From contig JBBDWM010000005.1 of assembly GCA_040902845.1 (NCBI GenBank), positions 1 to 48,206 of the forward strand: a stretch of 48,206 bases of DNA, written 5' to 3'. The position numbers were made by a program, and so were the translations under genes. This stretch comes from JALYNX01 sp040902845. GTDB taxonomy: Bacteria; Actinomycetota; Acidimicrobiia; Spongiisociales; ZC4RG35. The notes under the pieces are model-generated. The model had not been told where the DNA came from. It saw only the letters and a program-made list of their open reading frames with translations, and made no database searches. This document shows positions 1-9,142 of this stretch, one piece after another (within the stretch, counting starts at the first letter, position 1; the number at the start of each line of letters is the position of its first letter).

Positions 1-16
1 CAAGGAGTGCCCGCAA

Positions 17-193
17 ATGGCGGTGCCCAAGAAGAAGATGTCGCGCTCGCGGACCCGCCAACGCAAGGCCGTTTGGAAGGTGTCCCGTCCGACAGCCGTC
101 GCCTGTGAGCAGTGCGGCAAGCCCAAGTTGCCCCATCGTGCATGTCGTGAGTGCGGCACCTACAAGGGCCGTGAGGTTGTAAAGGCAGACTGA
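17..193 (+). CDS. rpmF: 50S ribosomal protein bL32
   Basis: A 58-residue basic protein beginning MAVPKKKMSRSRTRQRKA, the standard bL32 N-terminus. It carries two CxxC pairs (CEQC and CREC) that would hold a structural zinc, so this is the zinc-binding (C+) form. It is a component of the large ribosomal subunit. The ATG follows an AAGGAG Shine-Dalgarno at positions 2-7. The stop lies 3 bases before plsX; the rpmF-plsX pairing is widespread in bacteria. Length and ends are those of an intact gene. Confidence 0.95.
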   Translation: MAVPKKKMSRSRTRQRKAVWKVSRPTAVACEQCGKPKLPHRACRECGTYKGREVVKAD

Positions 194-196
194 GGC

Positions 197-1168
197 TTGG
201 CACGCATCGCCCTCGACGCAATGGGGGGCGACAACGCCCCAACCGAGACCGTCGCCGGCGCGGTCGAAGCTTCCCGTCGAGGTGTCGACGTGGTGCTGGT
301 CGGTGAGCACCACGCCCTCGAGGCCGAGCTGGCCAAACACGAATCCCGTCTTCCCATCGTCGACGCTCCCGAAGTCATCACGATGTCCGACGACCCGGCG
401 CGTTCTCTGCGCGAGAAGCCTGGCGCCTCGATCACCGTGGCGGCCAAGCTGGTCGCCGAGGGCTCGGCGGCAGGTTTGGTGTCGGCAGGATCAACCGGCG
501 CGGCCATGGCGGCCGCCGCGATCATCATCGGGAGGATCAAAGGCGTTTCCCGGCCTTCGATAGCCTCGCTCTTCCCCACCCCCGGGTCACCGACCCTGGT
601 TCTGGACTCTGGCGCCAACCCCGATGTCAAGCCGGACCAGCTTGCCCAGTTCGGGATCATGGGCTCGGTGGCCGCGCAGGTCATGCTTGGCCTTGCCGAG
701 CCCCGGGTGGGCCTCCTCTCCAACGGTGAGGAGAAGGGCAAGGGACGCGACCTGGAGCGGGCGGCTTACGACCTCCTCGACAGCGCCCCAATCAACTTCA
801 TCGGGAATGTCGAGGGGCGTGACGTTGCCACCGACCGTGCCGATGTCATCGTCACCGACGGGTTCACTGGAAACATCGTTGTGAAGACCACGGAGGGAGC
901 GATCCAGATGGTCGCCTTGTACCTCCTCGAGGAGTTGTCATTGCTCGAGCCGGCGATTCAGGAAGCGGCCATGCCCGCTCTGAATCGGGTACGTGAGCGG
1001 CTCGACTGGGAGACATACGGTGGGGCGCAGCTCCTCGGGATCAAAGGTGTGGTCGTCATCGCCCACGGGGCTTCGAGCAGAGTGGCCGTAGCCAATGCTC
1101 TCGTCCTGGCCAGGGACAGTGCCGATCGCGATCTTCCCGGGCGTCTCGCCCTCGAGCTTGGCTTGTGA
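197..1168 (+). CDS. plsX: Phosphate acyltransferase PlsX
   Basis: PlsX makes acyl-phosphate from acyl-ACP and orthophosphate, the first step of the PlsX/PlsY route to phosphatidic acid, at the inner face of the membrane. The 323-residue protein has the family start ALDAMGGDNAPTE (residues 5-17), the glycine-rich SAGSTGAA stretch near residue 97 and the VTDGFTGNIVVKTTEG motif near residue 220. Length is normal for the family. The start is a TTG at 197, chosen because it directly precedes the conserved N-terminus and sits 3 bases after rpmF. The last four bases overlap the rnc start (GTGA). No acpP lies between plsX and rnc, unlike in some relatives. Confidence 0.95.
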   Translation: MARIALDAMGGDNAPTETVAGAVEASRRGVDVVLVGEHHALEAELAKHESRLPIVDAPEVITMSDDPARSLREKPGASITVAAKLVAEGSAAGLVSAGSTGAAMAAAAIIIGRIKGVSRPSIASLFPTPGSPTLVLDSGANPDVKPDQLAQFGIMGSVAAQVMLGLAEPRVGLLSNGEEKGKGRDLERAAYDLLDSAPINFIGNVEGRDVATDRADVIVTDGFTGNIVVKTTEGAIQMVALYLLEELSLLEPAIQEAAMPALNRVRERLDWETYGGAQLLGIKGVVVIAHGASSRVAVANALVLARDSADRDLPGRLALELGL

Positions 1169-1842
1169 CGTCACTCGACGACGAACTCGGCTATCTATTC
1201 GCCAATCCCGGGCTCCTCAGCCTGTCCCTCACTCACCGCTCGGTCAGCGCCGACGATCCCAACCGCCACGACAACGAAAGACTCGAGTTCCTCGGTGACG
1301 CCGTTCTCCAATTGGTGATCACCGACCGGCTTTACCGCGACTATCCCGGCCTGGCCGAGGGGCAGATGGCCAAGATCCGGGCGGCATTGGTGAGCCGCCC
1401 GACACTGGCCGATGTGGCACGGACGATCGACCTCGGGCGCCACATCGAGTTGGCTCAGGCCGAAGAGCGGAACGGGGGTAGGGGCAAGGACTCGATACTC
1501 GCCGACGCCATGGAGGCGGTCATTGGAGCCGTGTACCTCGACGGGGGCATCGCAAAGGCAGGCGACCTCATCGAAAGACTCTGGGGAGATCGGGTCGGAG
1601 ATAGGGCCAAGAGCCCCGGGGTCAAGGACTACAAGACCAGGCTCCAAGAAGCCCTGGCCAAGGATGGTCGAAAGCCCGAATACGGCAACGAGGGAACCGG
1701 TCCCGACCATGAGCGGATGTTCACCGCGTGGGTGGCCGTGACCGGCACCGAGGTGGGGCGGGGCACCGGGCGCTCCAAGAAGGAGGCGGAGCAGGAGGCC
1801 GCCCGTGAGGCTCTGGAAGCCCTCAGCGCGGGCTCTCGCTGA
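1165..1842 (+). CDS. rnc: Ribonuclease III
   Basis: RNase III cleaves double-stranded RNA in rRNA and mRNA processing. The 225-residue protein has the signature NERLEFLGD at residues 37-45 and DAMEAVIGAVYLDGG from 114. The acidic metal ligands E38, E41, D45, D114 and E117 are all present, at the same numbers as in the E. coli enzyme. The C-terminal part from about residue 155 (DYKTRLQE...RSKKEAEQEAAREAL) is a double-stranded-RNA-binding domain. The GTG start overlaps the plsX stop, which suggests translational coupling. The 3' end overlaps the convergent membrane-protein gene by 20 bases. Confidence 0.96.
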   Translation: MTSLDDELGYLFANPGLLSLSLTHRSVSADDPNRHDNERLEFLGDAVLQLVITDRLYRDYPGLAEGQMAKIRAALVSRPTLADVARTIDLGRHIELAQAEERNGGRGKDSILADAMEAVIGAVYLDGGIAKAGDLIERLWGDRVGDRAKSPGVKDYKTRLQEALAKDGRKPEYGNEGTGPDHERMFTAWVAVTGTEVGRGTGRSKKEAEQEAAREALEALSAGSR

Positions 1843-2632
1843 TCGCTTTTCTTTCCATACGGGCCGCCAGATCGAAATACCACATCGTGTTCATCACCGC
1901 GATCGCAGCGACCACCAGGCTTTGAAAGATGAGCCCGGCGACAAACACCAGCGCCAGACTGGTCGAGACGTCGCCGAGAGCAACCAGGGGGATTGCCACG
2001 AACTGCAGCAACGACCCGGCGACCGATCCCATCAGGCCAACCAGGAGCAGATAGCCGAGGGTGGGCCACCACCGACCCCGAACGAGTCTGATGCTCCGTA
2101 CCAGGGACCCGATGATGCCTCGATCCTCCAGCGCCACGACATGGGGGACCATCGTGACCGACACGGACAGCCAGATGCCCGGGATGACGAGCAGCACCAG
2201 GCCGAGCGATATCCCCGTCGCGGCTACCAGCCCGGCCGCCACCAGGGTCAACATCCGGCTCAGCGCGAAGCGACTGGCGGTGCCCCCGGTGATCGGCTCA
2301 TCATCGATCTCCGCGGCGACGACTCGGCTGGTAGCCAGGCTGATGAACGCCGAAGCCATGGTCTGCAGGAGCACTGCGATGAGGAGGGCGTTGAGAAATG
2401 GGGCGGCCAACTCCAAGAACTCCTCTCGGGTCATCGCCTGCAACGCCTCCGGGTCATTGAAGGAGAGGCTCAAGAACTCATTGGCCCCGGTTGTCTGAAA
2501 CGTGAGCAGGGTCAAGGCGCCGAGTGGTATGAAGGCACCGATGGAAGGAGCTACCAGGCTCCGCCACACCCTGGCCAGCATGCTGATACCCGCGGTCAGG
2601 ATCTCGCCGGAGCTGCGTGGTCTTATCACCAT
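1823..2632 (-). CDS. Multi-pass membrane protein of unknown function
   Basis: A 269-residue hydrophobic protein starting MVIRPRSSGEILTAGISM, with about six predicted membrane segments (for example ALLIAVLLQTMASAFISLA, SLGLVLLVIPGIWLSVSV and LLLVGLMGSVAGSLLQFVA). The layout resembles proteins with the membrane domain found on glycerophosphodiester phosphodiesterases and YciC-like proteins; this is family resemblance only, and no catalytic motif is visible. I used the ATG at 2632 because longer forms run into the divergent mutM start. No clear Shine-Dalgarno precedes it, so a leaderless message is possible. It converges on rnc and overlaps its end. Confidence 0.7.
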   Translation of the reverse strand: MVIRPRSSGEILTAGISMLARVWRSLVAPSIGAFIPLGALTLLTFQTTGANEFLSLSFNDPEALQAMTREEFLELAAPFLNALLIAVLLQTMASAFISLATSRVVAAEIDDEPITGGTASRFALSRMLTLVAAGLVAATGISLGLVLLVIPGIWLSVSVTMVPHVVALEDRGIIGSLVRSIRLVRGRWWPTLGYLLLVGLMGSVAGSLLQFVAIPLVALGDVSTSLALVFVAGLIFQSLVVAAIAVMNTMWYFDLAARMERKAISESPR

Positions 2633-2663
2633 GGGGCGGGGTACGGTAACCCGCCCTCTTTGT

Positions 2664-2667
2664 GGAG
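2664..2667 (+). promoter_or_regulatory. Ribosome binding site fixing the mutM GTG start
   Basis: A GGAG motif lies seven bases before the GTG at 2675. It supports initiation there, which gives mature Fpg the N-terminal Pro-Glu it needs for catalysis, rather than at the overlapping ATG two codons upstream in another frame. Confidence 0.6.
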
Positions 2668-2674
2668 TACATGA

Positions 2675-3514
2675 GTGCCCGAGCTCCCCGAAGTCGAGAT
2701 GACCCGGCGTCACCTGGACGACGCCATGTCCGGTCACGCCTTTTCAACTGTGACAGTCACACATGCCCGGACCTCCCGACACAATGGAGCTCCTTTCGAG
2801 GTCGAACAGCGGCTCATCGGGCGCCGGGTCGAGTCAGTCGGGCGCAAGGGCAAATTCCTGTTGGCTCCCCTCGACGACGGCCAGACCCTGGTCGCCCACC
2901 TCGGGATGTCGGGGCGATTCACCGTGGAGACCGAGGATGTCCCGTTGGCGCCACATACTCATTTCCGGGCGCAGCTCGATGACGGGACCGAGATCCGATT
3001 CGTCGATCCCCGCACCTTCGGTTTCGTGGCCGTCTTCACAGACGAGGAACTGGAGATGTCGGGTGTGGCCCGACTCGGGCCCGATGCCTGGCTGGACCTT
3101 CCGACAACCGACGAGTTGACAGCGGCTCTGGCCCGGCGAACCGCAGCGATCAAGGCGCTTCTCCTCGATCAGGGCCCGATCTCGGGCCTGGGCAACATCT
3201 ATGCCGACGAGGCCCTCCATAGCGCCGGGATCCACCCACTCCGGCCGGGCAACTCGCTTTCGCCCGCCGAGTTGGAGCGTTTGCTGTCGTCAGTCGGTGA
3301 GGTGCTGGCAACAGCCATCGAGAATGGCGGGACCAGTCTCGATGACCTGGCCTATCTTCTCCCAGACGGGCGCGCGGGGGAGAACCTCGACCGTCTCCTG
3401 GTTTATGGCCGAACCGACCTCCCCTGTGGCCGATGTGGGACACCTATCGAACGCCTTCTCGTGCGTGGTCGATCGAGCCACTTCTGCCCTTCCTGCCAGC
3501 CAGTTGCCACATGA
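2675..3514 (+). CDS. mutM: Formamidopyrimidine-DNA glycosylase (Fpg)
   Basis: A bifunctional base-excision enzyme that removes 8-oxoguanine and formamidopyrimidines and nicks the abasic strand. The 279-residue protein begins MPELPEVE: P2 is the Schiff-base nucleophile and E3 the catalytic acid after Met removal. K58 in the VGRKGK motif matches the conserved lysine. A C-terminal zinc finger uses C251, C254, C271 and C274, with the family arginine (R266) in the hairpin. Start is GTG. It overlaps acyP by four bases (ATGA) and belongs to the rnc-mutM-smc-ftsY neighbourhood common in actinobacteria. Confidence 0.96.
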   Translation: MPELPEVEMTRRHLDDAMSGHAFSTVTVTHARTSRHNGAPFEVEQRLIGRRVESVGRKGKFLLAPLDDGQTLVAHLGMSGRFTVETEDVPLAPHTHFRAQLDDGTEIRFVDPRTFGFVAVFTDEELEMSGVARLGPDAWLDLPTTDELTAALARRTAAIKALLLDQGPISGLGNIYADEALHSAGIHPLRPGNSLSPAELERLLSSVGEVLATAIENGGTSLDDLAYLLPDGRAGENLDRLLVYGRTDLPCGRCGTPIERLLVRGRSSHFCPSCQPVAT

Positions 3515-3807
3515 GTCAGAAGACAGTCCGTGCTGTCGTCAGCGGCAACGTCCAGCAGGTGGGTTTTCGTCAAGGTTGTCGGCAGATGGCGCGCTCACTT
3601 GGTTTGGTGGGATGGGTGCAGAACCTGGCAGACGGACGGGTCGAGGTCCTCGCCCAGGGTGACTCCGAACAGCTCGACCGGCTGGTGAGCTGGCTGTGGA
3701 CCGGCCCGGCGGGGGCATGGGTCACGGGGGTCGAGTCGGAGCCGGTGTCGGGAGACCAGACACTGCGGGACTTCTTCATCCACGCCGATCCCAGTAAGAA
3801 CCGCTGA
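3511..3807 (+). CDS. acyP: Acylphosphatase
   Basis: A 98-residue alpha/beta sandwich protein that hydrolyses carboxyl-phosphate bonds. The signature GNVQQVGFR (residues 12-20) ends in the catalytic R20, and N38 in GWVQNLADG is the second catalytic residue. I took the ATG at 3511, which overlaps the mutM stop as ATGA, over longer in-frame starts inside mutM because the family starts just before the first beta strand. The mutM-acyP-smc order is also seen in other actinobacteria. Confidence 0.92.
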   Translation: MSQKTVRAVVSGNVQQVGFRQGCRQMARSLGLVGWVQNLADGRVEVLAQGDSEQLDRLVSWLWTGPAGAWVTGVESEPVSGDQTLRDFFIHADPSKNR

Positions 3808-3833
3808 ACCCCGCTCCGCTGTTAGCCTGAGCC

Positions 3834-3839
3834 GATAAT
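3834..3839 (+). promoter_or_regulatory. Possible -10 element before smc
   Basis: GATAAT lies about 30 bases before the smc GTG, in the 62-base space after acyP. No good -35 is visible, so this is a weak call from sequence alone. Confidence 0.25.
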
Positions 3840-3869
3840 CACAGTCGTGTCATTTGCCAGGAAATCACT

Positions 3870-6800
3870 GTGTATTTGAAGTCACTCAAGCTCGTTGGTT
3901 TCAAGTCCTTCGCCGACCGGACTCGCCTCGAGTTCCGCCCCGGGGTCACCGTGATCGTCGGGCCGAACGGCTCCGGTAAGTCGAATCTGGTCGACGCGCT
4001 CTCCTGGGTGCTGGGGACGCAGTCCACCAAGACCCTGCGCACCGGGAAGATGGAAGACGTGGTGTTCGCCGGGACCGCGACCCGGCCGGCGCTGAATCGC
4101 GCCGAGGCGGTGCTCGTGATCGACAACGCCGAGCGGCGTCTTCCCCTGGATCTCGACGAGGTCGCCATTGCCCGGCGTCTCTACCGGGACGGATCGAGTG
4201 ACTACGAGATAAACGGCGTCAACTGCCGGCTCCTCGACATCCAGGAGCTTCTCAGCGACTCGGGAGTGGGCCGTCATCAGCACGTGATCATCGGGCAGGG
4301 TCAAATCGATTCGGTCCTCAGCGCCTCTCCCGAGGATCACCGGGCGGTCATCGAGGAAGCCGCAGGAATTCTCAAACACCGCAGACGCAAAGAGAAGGCC
4401 GAACGGAGGCTGGAGCGCACCGATGAGGATGTCCTTCGCCTTCAGGACCTCCTGGGGGAGATCGAGCGTCAGCTGCGCCCGCTACGCCGACAGGCTCGTG
4501 CCGCCGCCAGCTACGACGGGCTGCGGGACGAGGTCCGATCGCTCCGTCTCTACCTGTCGGGCGCGGCATTGCGGACGCTCGACGATGAGATGTCGAAGGC
4601 GGATGACGAGCACCAACTTCTCGTCGCCGCGGTCACCGGGGACGAAAGCGAGGTAGTCGCCACCGGTGCGCGGGTCAGCGGCCTCAGCGCCGATGCCTCT
4701 GCGCTGGGAGCCGAGCTGGAACGTGACACCGGTGCAGCGGCGCTGCTCGAGACGACCACCGAGCGCCTGCGTCGGATGGCCTCGGTGGCTCATGAGCGGA
4801 GTCGAGCGGCCTCGGGGCGCCTTCAGGCCACCGTCGAGCGCCGGACAGACCAAGAAACCGAGCTGAGCGCAATCCGCGAGGAGTTGGGCGGGATGGAATC
4901 GGCGTCTGTGGAGGCCACCAGCGAGGCCGATGCCCGCGAGGCGCGGTTCCGGCGGTTGGAGGACGAAGAGCGTGTCATTGCCACCCAGAATGCGTTGTCG
5001 GCGGAAGGGGCGGTGGCGGCGGTCCGCGGTGAGCTGAGTGTTCTCGAGGCGGCAGGGCTCCGCGACGACCGGGAGTTGGAGGCGATCTCGCACCGGCTCG
5101 ACGTGGTGGACGGTCAGCTTCGTGACGAATCCTCCGAAATATCGAGCCTCAATGATGAGGTGCGCTCCATCGACGAGAAGGTCGTCAAGCTGCAGACGGT
5201 CTTCGATCTGGCGACTCGCCGACGAGGGACCGATCAAGAGGTTTGGTCGAAAGCCGAGGCAGGTTTGGTCGACGCCCGTCTGGGGGTCGCGGCCGGCCAG
5301 GCCCGGGTCGAGGCCGTGCGTGCCGCCCTAGCCGGGCGTTTCGACCTGGAAGCGCGACGGTCGATCGAAGCCGCCGAAGGGGCGAAAGGGAGTCTGGTCT
5401 CCCTCCTCGACATCCCTCCCGGCCTGGAACACGCAGTGGATGCTGCTCTCGGGCGATGGGCCGACTCGGTTGCGTTCGACGGTATGGAATCACTGCAGGG
5501 GGCGGTCGAGACCGTGAAGACATCCGGTGGCGGTGGGGTGTCGGTCGTTGCCTCCACGAGCCCGGCGGCCGGGCCGGCGCGATCAGTCGCTCGGACCTCC
5601 GGGGTGGAAGCTCTCATCGACCGGCTCGGGCCGGATGCCGATCGAGAGCTCGCAGATCGCCTGCTGGGCGATGTCCTCTTGGTCGAAGGGTGGACTGCGG
5701 CCTGGTCCCTGGTCTCACGGCACCCGGGTTTGCGTGCTGTCACCCCAGAGGGTGACCTGGTCTCCCGGGACGGGATGCAGATCGTCTCCCCGGATGGAGA
5801 GGGCCCGGCGATGCTCGAGGCCGCCGAAGTAGCTCTCGAGTCTGCCGAGACGGCCTTGTCGAGGGCGGTGTCGATTCACACTGCTGCGAAACGAGATTTC
5901 GAGAAGAGTCGTGAGTTCGAGCGCCACGGTCTCGAAGAGTTGGAGTCCGCCGAGACCGGGCTATCGGGGCGCACCGAAGCCATGGCCCGTCTTCAGAAGT
6001 CGGTTGACGTGCTCGAGGGCGAGCGCTCTCGTCTGGCCCAACGACGAAACTCAGTGGTCGAAGGGGTAAGCGACCGCGAGCGGCAGATCGTCGATCTTCA
6101 GCAGCGTCTCCAGTCGCTCGAGGGTGAGGAAGCCGAGCGGATGATGGTTTGGGAGGAACTTGAGGCTCGCCGGATCCAGCTTGCGGTGGACAAAGAGCTC
6201 GCCCGGGGGGAATGGCAGGAGGCTGCAACGACAGTTCAGGCGATCATCGAGCGTGGGCGTCTCCTTCAGGAGCGAGTCACCCGCATTGAGTCGGACATGG
6301 AGCGTGTCGAGACGGGACCGGACGGTACGGAAAGCGCCGGGAGCCTTGATGTGGTCGAGAGATACGCCAGACGCGGTGTCGAGGTCCTGCAGGCACGTCT
6401 CGACGAGCTGCGACATCGTCAAGCCGATCTCCGGGCATCGCATCAGGCGACTGTCACCGACCTGGACGGCACCCGCGCCGATCATGAGTCGTTGAGAGAC
6501 CGAATCGCCGAGTCACGGGAGCGTCTCAGCGACCTTCAGGTGCGTCTCACCGAATTGCGCCTCCGCCGAGAGAATGTTGTGGAAGGTGTCCGGCGCGATG
6601 CCGACGCTGATGTGGATCTGGCACTCGAGGCCGAACGGCCGGACCTTCCCGAGGACGCCGACCTCGAAGGGCTCCTCGAGGAGAGGATTGCCCAGCTCCG
6701 TCGTCTCGGCCCCATCAACCCGCTGGCGGGGGTGGAGTTCAAGGAACTCGACGAGCGTCATAGATTCCTCGCCGAACAACTCGCCGACGTCGAGTCATCG

Positions 6801-7319
6801 CGTGCCGAGCTGCGAAAGGTGATTCGGGCCCTCGACGACGAGATCGAGCATCGTTTCCAGGAGGCTTTCCACGAGGTGGCCGAGGCTTACCAGCGCTACT
6901 TCATGGTCCTGTTCCCCGGTGGCCGGGGTCGGATCAGGCTGACCGATGGGACCGATCTCCAAGCCGGGATCGTCATCGAGGCTCAGCCTCTCGGTAAGAA
7001 GGTCAGCCAGCTCACCTTGTTGTCGGGTGGCGAGCGGAGCCTGGCCGCCCTTGCCTTCTTGTTCTCGGTGTTCGAGGCCCGTCCCAGCCCGTTCTACGTC
7101 CTCGACGAGGTGGAGGCCGCCCTCGACGACGCCAATCTCCGACGTTTCCTCCGAATCGTCGACGAGTTTCGGCAGCGCGCCCAGCTTCTCATCGTGACCC
7201 ATCAGCAACAGACGATGGAAGCGGCCGATGTCCTCTACGGCGTCACCATGGAGCCGGGTGGATCGTCGCAAGCGGTGCGCAAGGACATGACGATGGTCGG
7301 CGCCGACCAGCTGGCCTAG
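3870..7319 (+). CDS. smc: Chromosome segregation protein SMC
   Basis: The condensin ATPase that compacts and segregates chromosomes with ScpA/ScpB. The 1149-residue protein has the N-terminal Walker A GPNGSGKS at residues 31-38. Long charged coiled coils flank a hinge at about 510-670. A second coiled coil leads to the C-terminal signature LSGGERSLAALAF near 1050 and Walker B VLDEVEAALDD near 1077. This head-coil-hinge-coil-head order and length are typical. The start is GTG at 3870, preceded by AGGAAA; the family begins MYLKSLKLVGFKSF as here. ftsY follows after 20 bases. scpA and scpB are not in the window. Confidence 0.97.
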   Translation: MYLKSLKLVGFKSFADRTRLEFRPGVTVIVGPNGSGKSNLVDALSWVLGTQSTKTLRTGKMEDVVFAGTATRPALNRAEAVLVIDNAERRLPLDLDEVAIARRLYRDGSSDYEINGVNCRLLDIQELLSDSGVGRHQHVIIGQGQIDSVLSASPEDHRAVIEEAAGILKHRRRKEKAERRLERTDEDVLRLQDLLGEIERQLRPLRRQARAAASYDGLRDEVRSLRLYLSGAALRTLDDEMSKADDEHQLLVAAVTGDESEVVATGARVSGLSADASALGAELERDTGAAALLETTTERLRRMASVAHERSRAASGRLQATVERRTDQETELSAIREELGGMESASVEATSEADAREARFRRLEDEERVIATQNALSAEGAVAAVRGELSVLEAAGLRDDRELEAISHRLDVVDGQLRDESSEISSLNDEVRSIDEKVVKLQTVFDLATRRRGTDQEVWSKAEAGLVDARLGVAAGQARVEAVRAALAGRFDLEARRSIEAAEGAKGSLVSLLDIPPGLEHAVDAALGRWADSVAFDGMESLQGAVETVKTSGGGGVSVVASTSPAAGPARSVARTSGVEALIDRLGPDADRELADRLLGDVLLVEGWTAAWSLVSRHPGLRAVTPEGDLVSRDGMQIVSPDGEGPAMLEAAEVALESAETALSRAVSIHTAAKRDFEKSREFERHGLEELESAETGLSGRTEAMARLQKSVDVLEGERSRLAQRRNSVVEGVSDRERQIVDLQQRLQSLEGEEAERMMVWEELEARRIQLAVDKELARGEWQEAATTVQAIIERGRLLQERVTRIESDMERVETGPDGTESAGSLDVVERYARRGVEVLQARLDELRHRQADLRASHQATVTDLDGTRADHESLRDRIAESRERLSDLQVRLTELRLRRENVVEGVRRDADADVDLALEAERPDLPEDADLEGLLEERIAQLRRLGPINPLAGVEFKELDERHRFLAEQLADVESSRAELRKVIRALDDEIEHRFQEAFHEVAEAYQRYFMVLFPGGRGRIRLTDGTDLQAGIVIEAQPLGKKVSQLTLLSGGERSLAALAFLFSVFEARPSPFYVLDEVEAALDDANLRRFLRIVDEFRQRAQLLIVTHQQQTMEAADVLYGVTMEPGGSSQAVRKDMTMVGADQLA

Positions 7320-7339
7320 CGGTAGCTTCACCGTTCCCC

Positions 7340-8329
7340 ATGGACACCACAACCATCGTTGTCGTCATCGCGGTGGCGGCGATCATCGCGGTCGTCGTTG
7401 TGATGTTGGTGCTCCGAGGCCGTGGCGGATCTGCATCTTCGCCAGCTGCCGGCCCGACTCCGCGGGCTGGCCGGGCGCAGGGCTCGTTGGGGGCATCGCT
7501 GCGACAGGTCCTGGGATCCGGCGGTGTTAGTGAGCAAACCTGGGCCAGCCTCGAAGAGGTGTTGCTTGCTGCCGATGTTGGTGTTGAGGCGACCAGCGCG
7601 ATCGTAAAAGGGGTCCGCTCGGCACGCCCGGAGACTGCCGATCAGGCGCGGGAGCAGTTGGCCCGCCAGCTCCGCGCCGAGTTGGGGGACAAGGAGCGGG
7701 AGCTCGATCTCGAGGGGAGCCCGTCGGTGATCCTGGTGGTGGGGGTCAATGGGACCGGCAAGACCACGAGCATCGCCAAGCTGGCTGCTCGTCTCGGGGG
7801 TGAGGGCAAAAAGGTGATCCTGGCCGCGGCCGACACTTTCCGGGCCGCAGCGGGTGCTCAACTCCAGACCTGGGGTGATCGTCTGGGTGTCGAGGTGGTC
7901 GGTGGCCAGGACGGGGGTGACCCGGCGTCAGTCGCCTACGACGCCATCAGCTCAGCTCGGGCGAAAGGAGCCGACGTGGTGATCGTTGACACCGCCGGCC
8001 GTCTTCACGCCAAGAAGAACCTGATGGCCGAGATGAGCAAGATCCACCGGGTTGCGGCAGGGGAGAAGGGGACGGTTGACGAGGTGCTGCTGGTGCTCGA
8101 CGCTACTGCAGGTCAAAACGGGATCGCCCAGGTGAAAGAGTTCTCCGAAGCGGTCCCGGTAAGCGGGATCGTCCTCACGAAACTTGACGGGACGGCCAAG
8201 GGTGGGATCGTGATTGCGATCGAACGTCAGCTTGGTGTCCCGGTGAAGCTGGTCGGCGTCGGTGAGGGTGTCGGGGACCTCGTCCCTTTCGATCCGGATA
8301 GTTTCGTCGAAGAGCTCTTGGAGGACTGA
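7340..8329 (+). CDS. ftsY: Signal recognition particle receptor FtsY
   Basis: The SRP receptor GTPase that docks ribosome-SRP complexes at the membrane. The 329-residue protein starts with a hydrophobic segment (IVVVIAVAAIIAVVVVMLVL) that likely spans the membrane; this replaces the long acidic A domain of E. coli. The NG domain follows: GTP-binding GVNGTGKTT near 135, DTFRAAAGAQL, DTAGRLHAK near 217 and TKLDGTAKGG near 280. Its partner Ffh is encoded at 38478. The stop overlaps the cdd start by one base. Confidence 0.96.
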   Translation: MDTTTIVVVIAVAAIIAVVVVMLVLRGRGGSASSPAAGPTPRAGRAQGSLGASLRQVLGSGGVSEQTWASLEEVLLAADVGVEATSAIVKGVRSARPETADQAREQLARQLRAELGDKERELDLEGSPSVILVVGVNGTGKTTSIAKLAARLGGEGKKVILAAADTFRAAAGAQLQTWGDRLGVEVVGGQDGGDPASVAYDAISSARAKGADVVIVDTAGRLHAKKNLMAEMSKIHRVAAGEKGTVDEVLLVLDATAGQNGIAQVKEFSEAVPVSGIVLTKLDGTAKGGIVIAIERQLGVPVKLVGVGEGVGDLVPFDPDSFVEELLED

Positions 8330-8718
8330 TGAACACAGACGATCTGGCAGCCGCAGCAAGGGCGGCAGCTGAAGGCTCCTACTCGCCATATTCAAACTTT
8401 CGGGTGGGGGCGGTGGTGGTCGGCGAGCACGGCGAGGTGTTCATCGGGGCCAACGTCGAGAATGCCGCTTACCCCGCCTCGTCCTGCGCCGAGGCAACGG
8501 CCATCAGCACCGCGGTGAGCCATGGGGTGCGGAAGATCGACACCGTGGCGGGCGCCTGTGTCGACGCCATGGATGTCGAGGGGGCCTATCCCTGTGGGCG
8601 TTGCCGTCAGATCATGTCCGAGTTCGGCGTGAAGAAGGTCATCGTCACCGCCGGGCCGGGGTCCGAGATCCGCGAGCACACCCTCGACGAGCTCTTGCCG
8701 CATCGCTTCAAGCTCTGA
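8329..8718 (+). CDS. cdd: Cytidine deaminase
   Basis: Deaminates cytidine and deoxycytidine to uridine forms in pyrimidine salvage. The 129-residue protein carries the zinc ligands C53 (in SSCAEA), C89 and C92 (in PCGRC), with E55 as the proton shuttle. This matches the homotetrameric short form. It is coupled to ftsY through a TGATG overlap. Salvage partners upp and pyrimidine-nucleoside phosphorylase are also in the window. The 3' end overlaps the convergent DUF3052 gene by 11 bases. Confidence 0.95.
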   Translation: MNTDDLAAAARAAAEGSYSPYSNFRVGAVVVGEHGEVFIGANVENAAYPASSCAEATAISTAVSHGVRKIDTVAGACVDAMDVEGAYPCGRCRQIMSEFGVKKVIVTAGPGSEIREHTLDELLPHRFKL

Positions 8719-9139
8719 TCGTTGAGGACGGCCAGGTGGCCCGGTTCTCCTTGCGCACCACGAAACGGAGACCCGACCAGATGTTGTCGATGGCGCACAC
8801 CTTGTTGTCCACCATGCCGGATGGCAGGAATAGGTCCCGGATGGTGTCCTCGGTGACGTCGGTTTCGACCCCGGAGCTTCGCTTGGGCCAGGCCACCCAT
8901 ATCGCCCCGTCCGAGGGAAGTTGGGCCGCCGCATTGTGGAAGGCCTTGTCGAGCTCATCAGCCCACTGGCCGAAGACGATGAAGATGTCGGAGGGGGCCA
9001 GGTCGTGATGGATCGTCACATCGGCGGGTAGGCGTCCCAAGGTCGGCTCGAAACTGTCGGGTGCGCCGAGAATCCCAAGAGTCATTCCCCCTTTGATTCC
9101 GAGTTTCTGTGGAAGCGGGGTCCCGCTGTATCCGGTCAA
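8708..9139 (-). CDS. DUF3052 family protein
   Basis: A 143-residue soluble protein beginning MTGYSGTPLPQKLGIKGG, the usual opening of the actinobacterial DUF3052 family, whose function is unknown. IFIVFGQWADELDKAF and GAIWVAWPKRSSGV are further conserved stretches. The start is TTG, three bases after the stop of the PPOX gene, so the two are probably cotranscribed. It converges on cdd with an 11-base overlap. No catalytic residues can be assigned from sequence. Confidence 0.85.
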   Translation of the reverse strand: MTGYSGTPLPQKLGIKGGMTLGILGAPDSFEPTLGRLPADVTIHHDLAPSDIFIVFGQWADELDKAFHNAAAQLPSDGAIWVAWPKRSSGVETDVTEDTIRDLFLPSGMVDNKVCAIDNIWSGLRFVVRKENRATWPSSTIRA

Positions 9140-9142
9140 GTC

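Noticed and set aside
1805..2674. 289-codon plus-strand frame between rnc and mutM
   Set aside because: Polar, biased shadow of the minus-strand membrane protein; the membrane protein has coherent spans.
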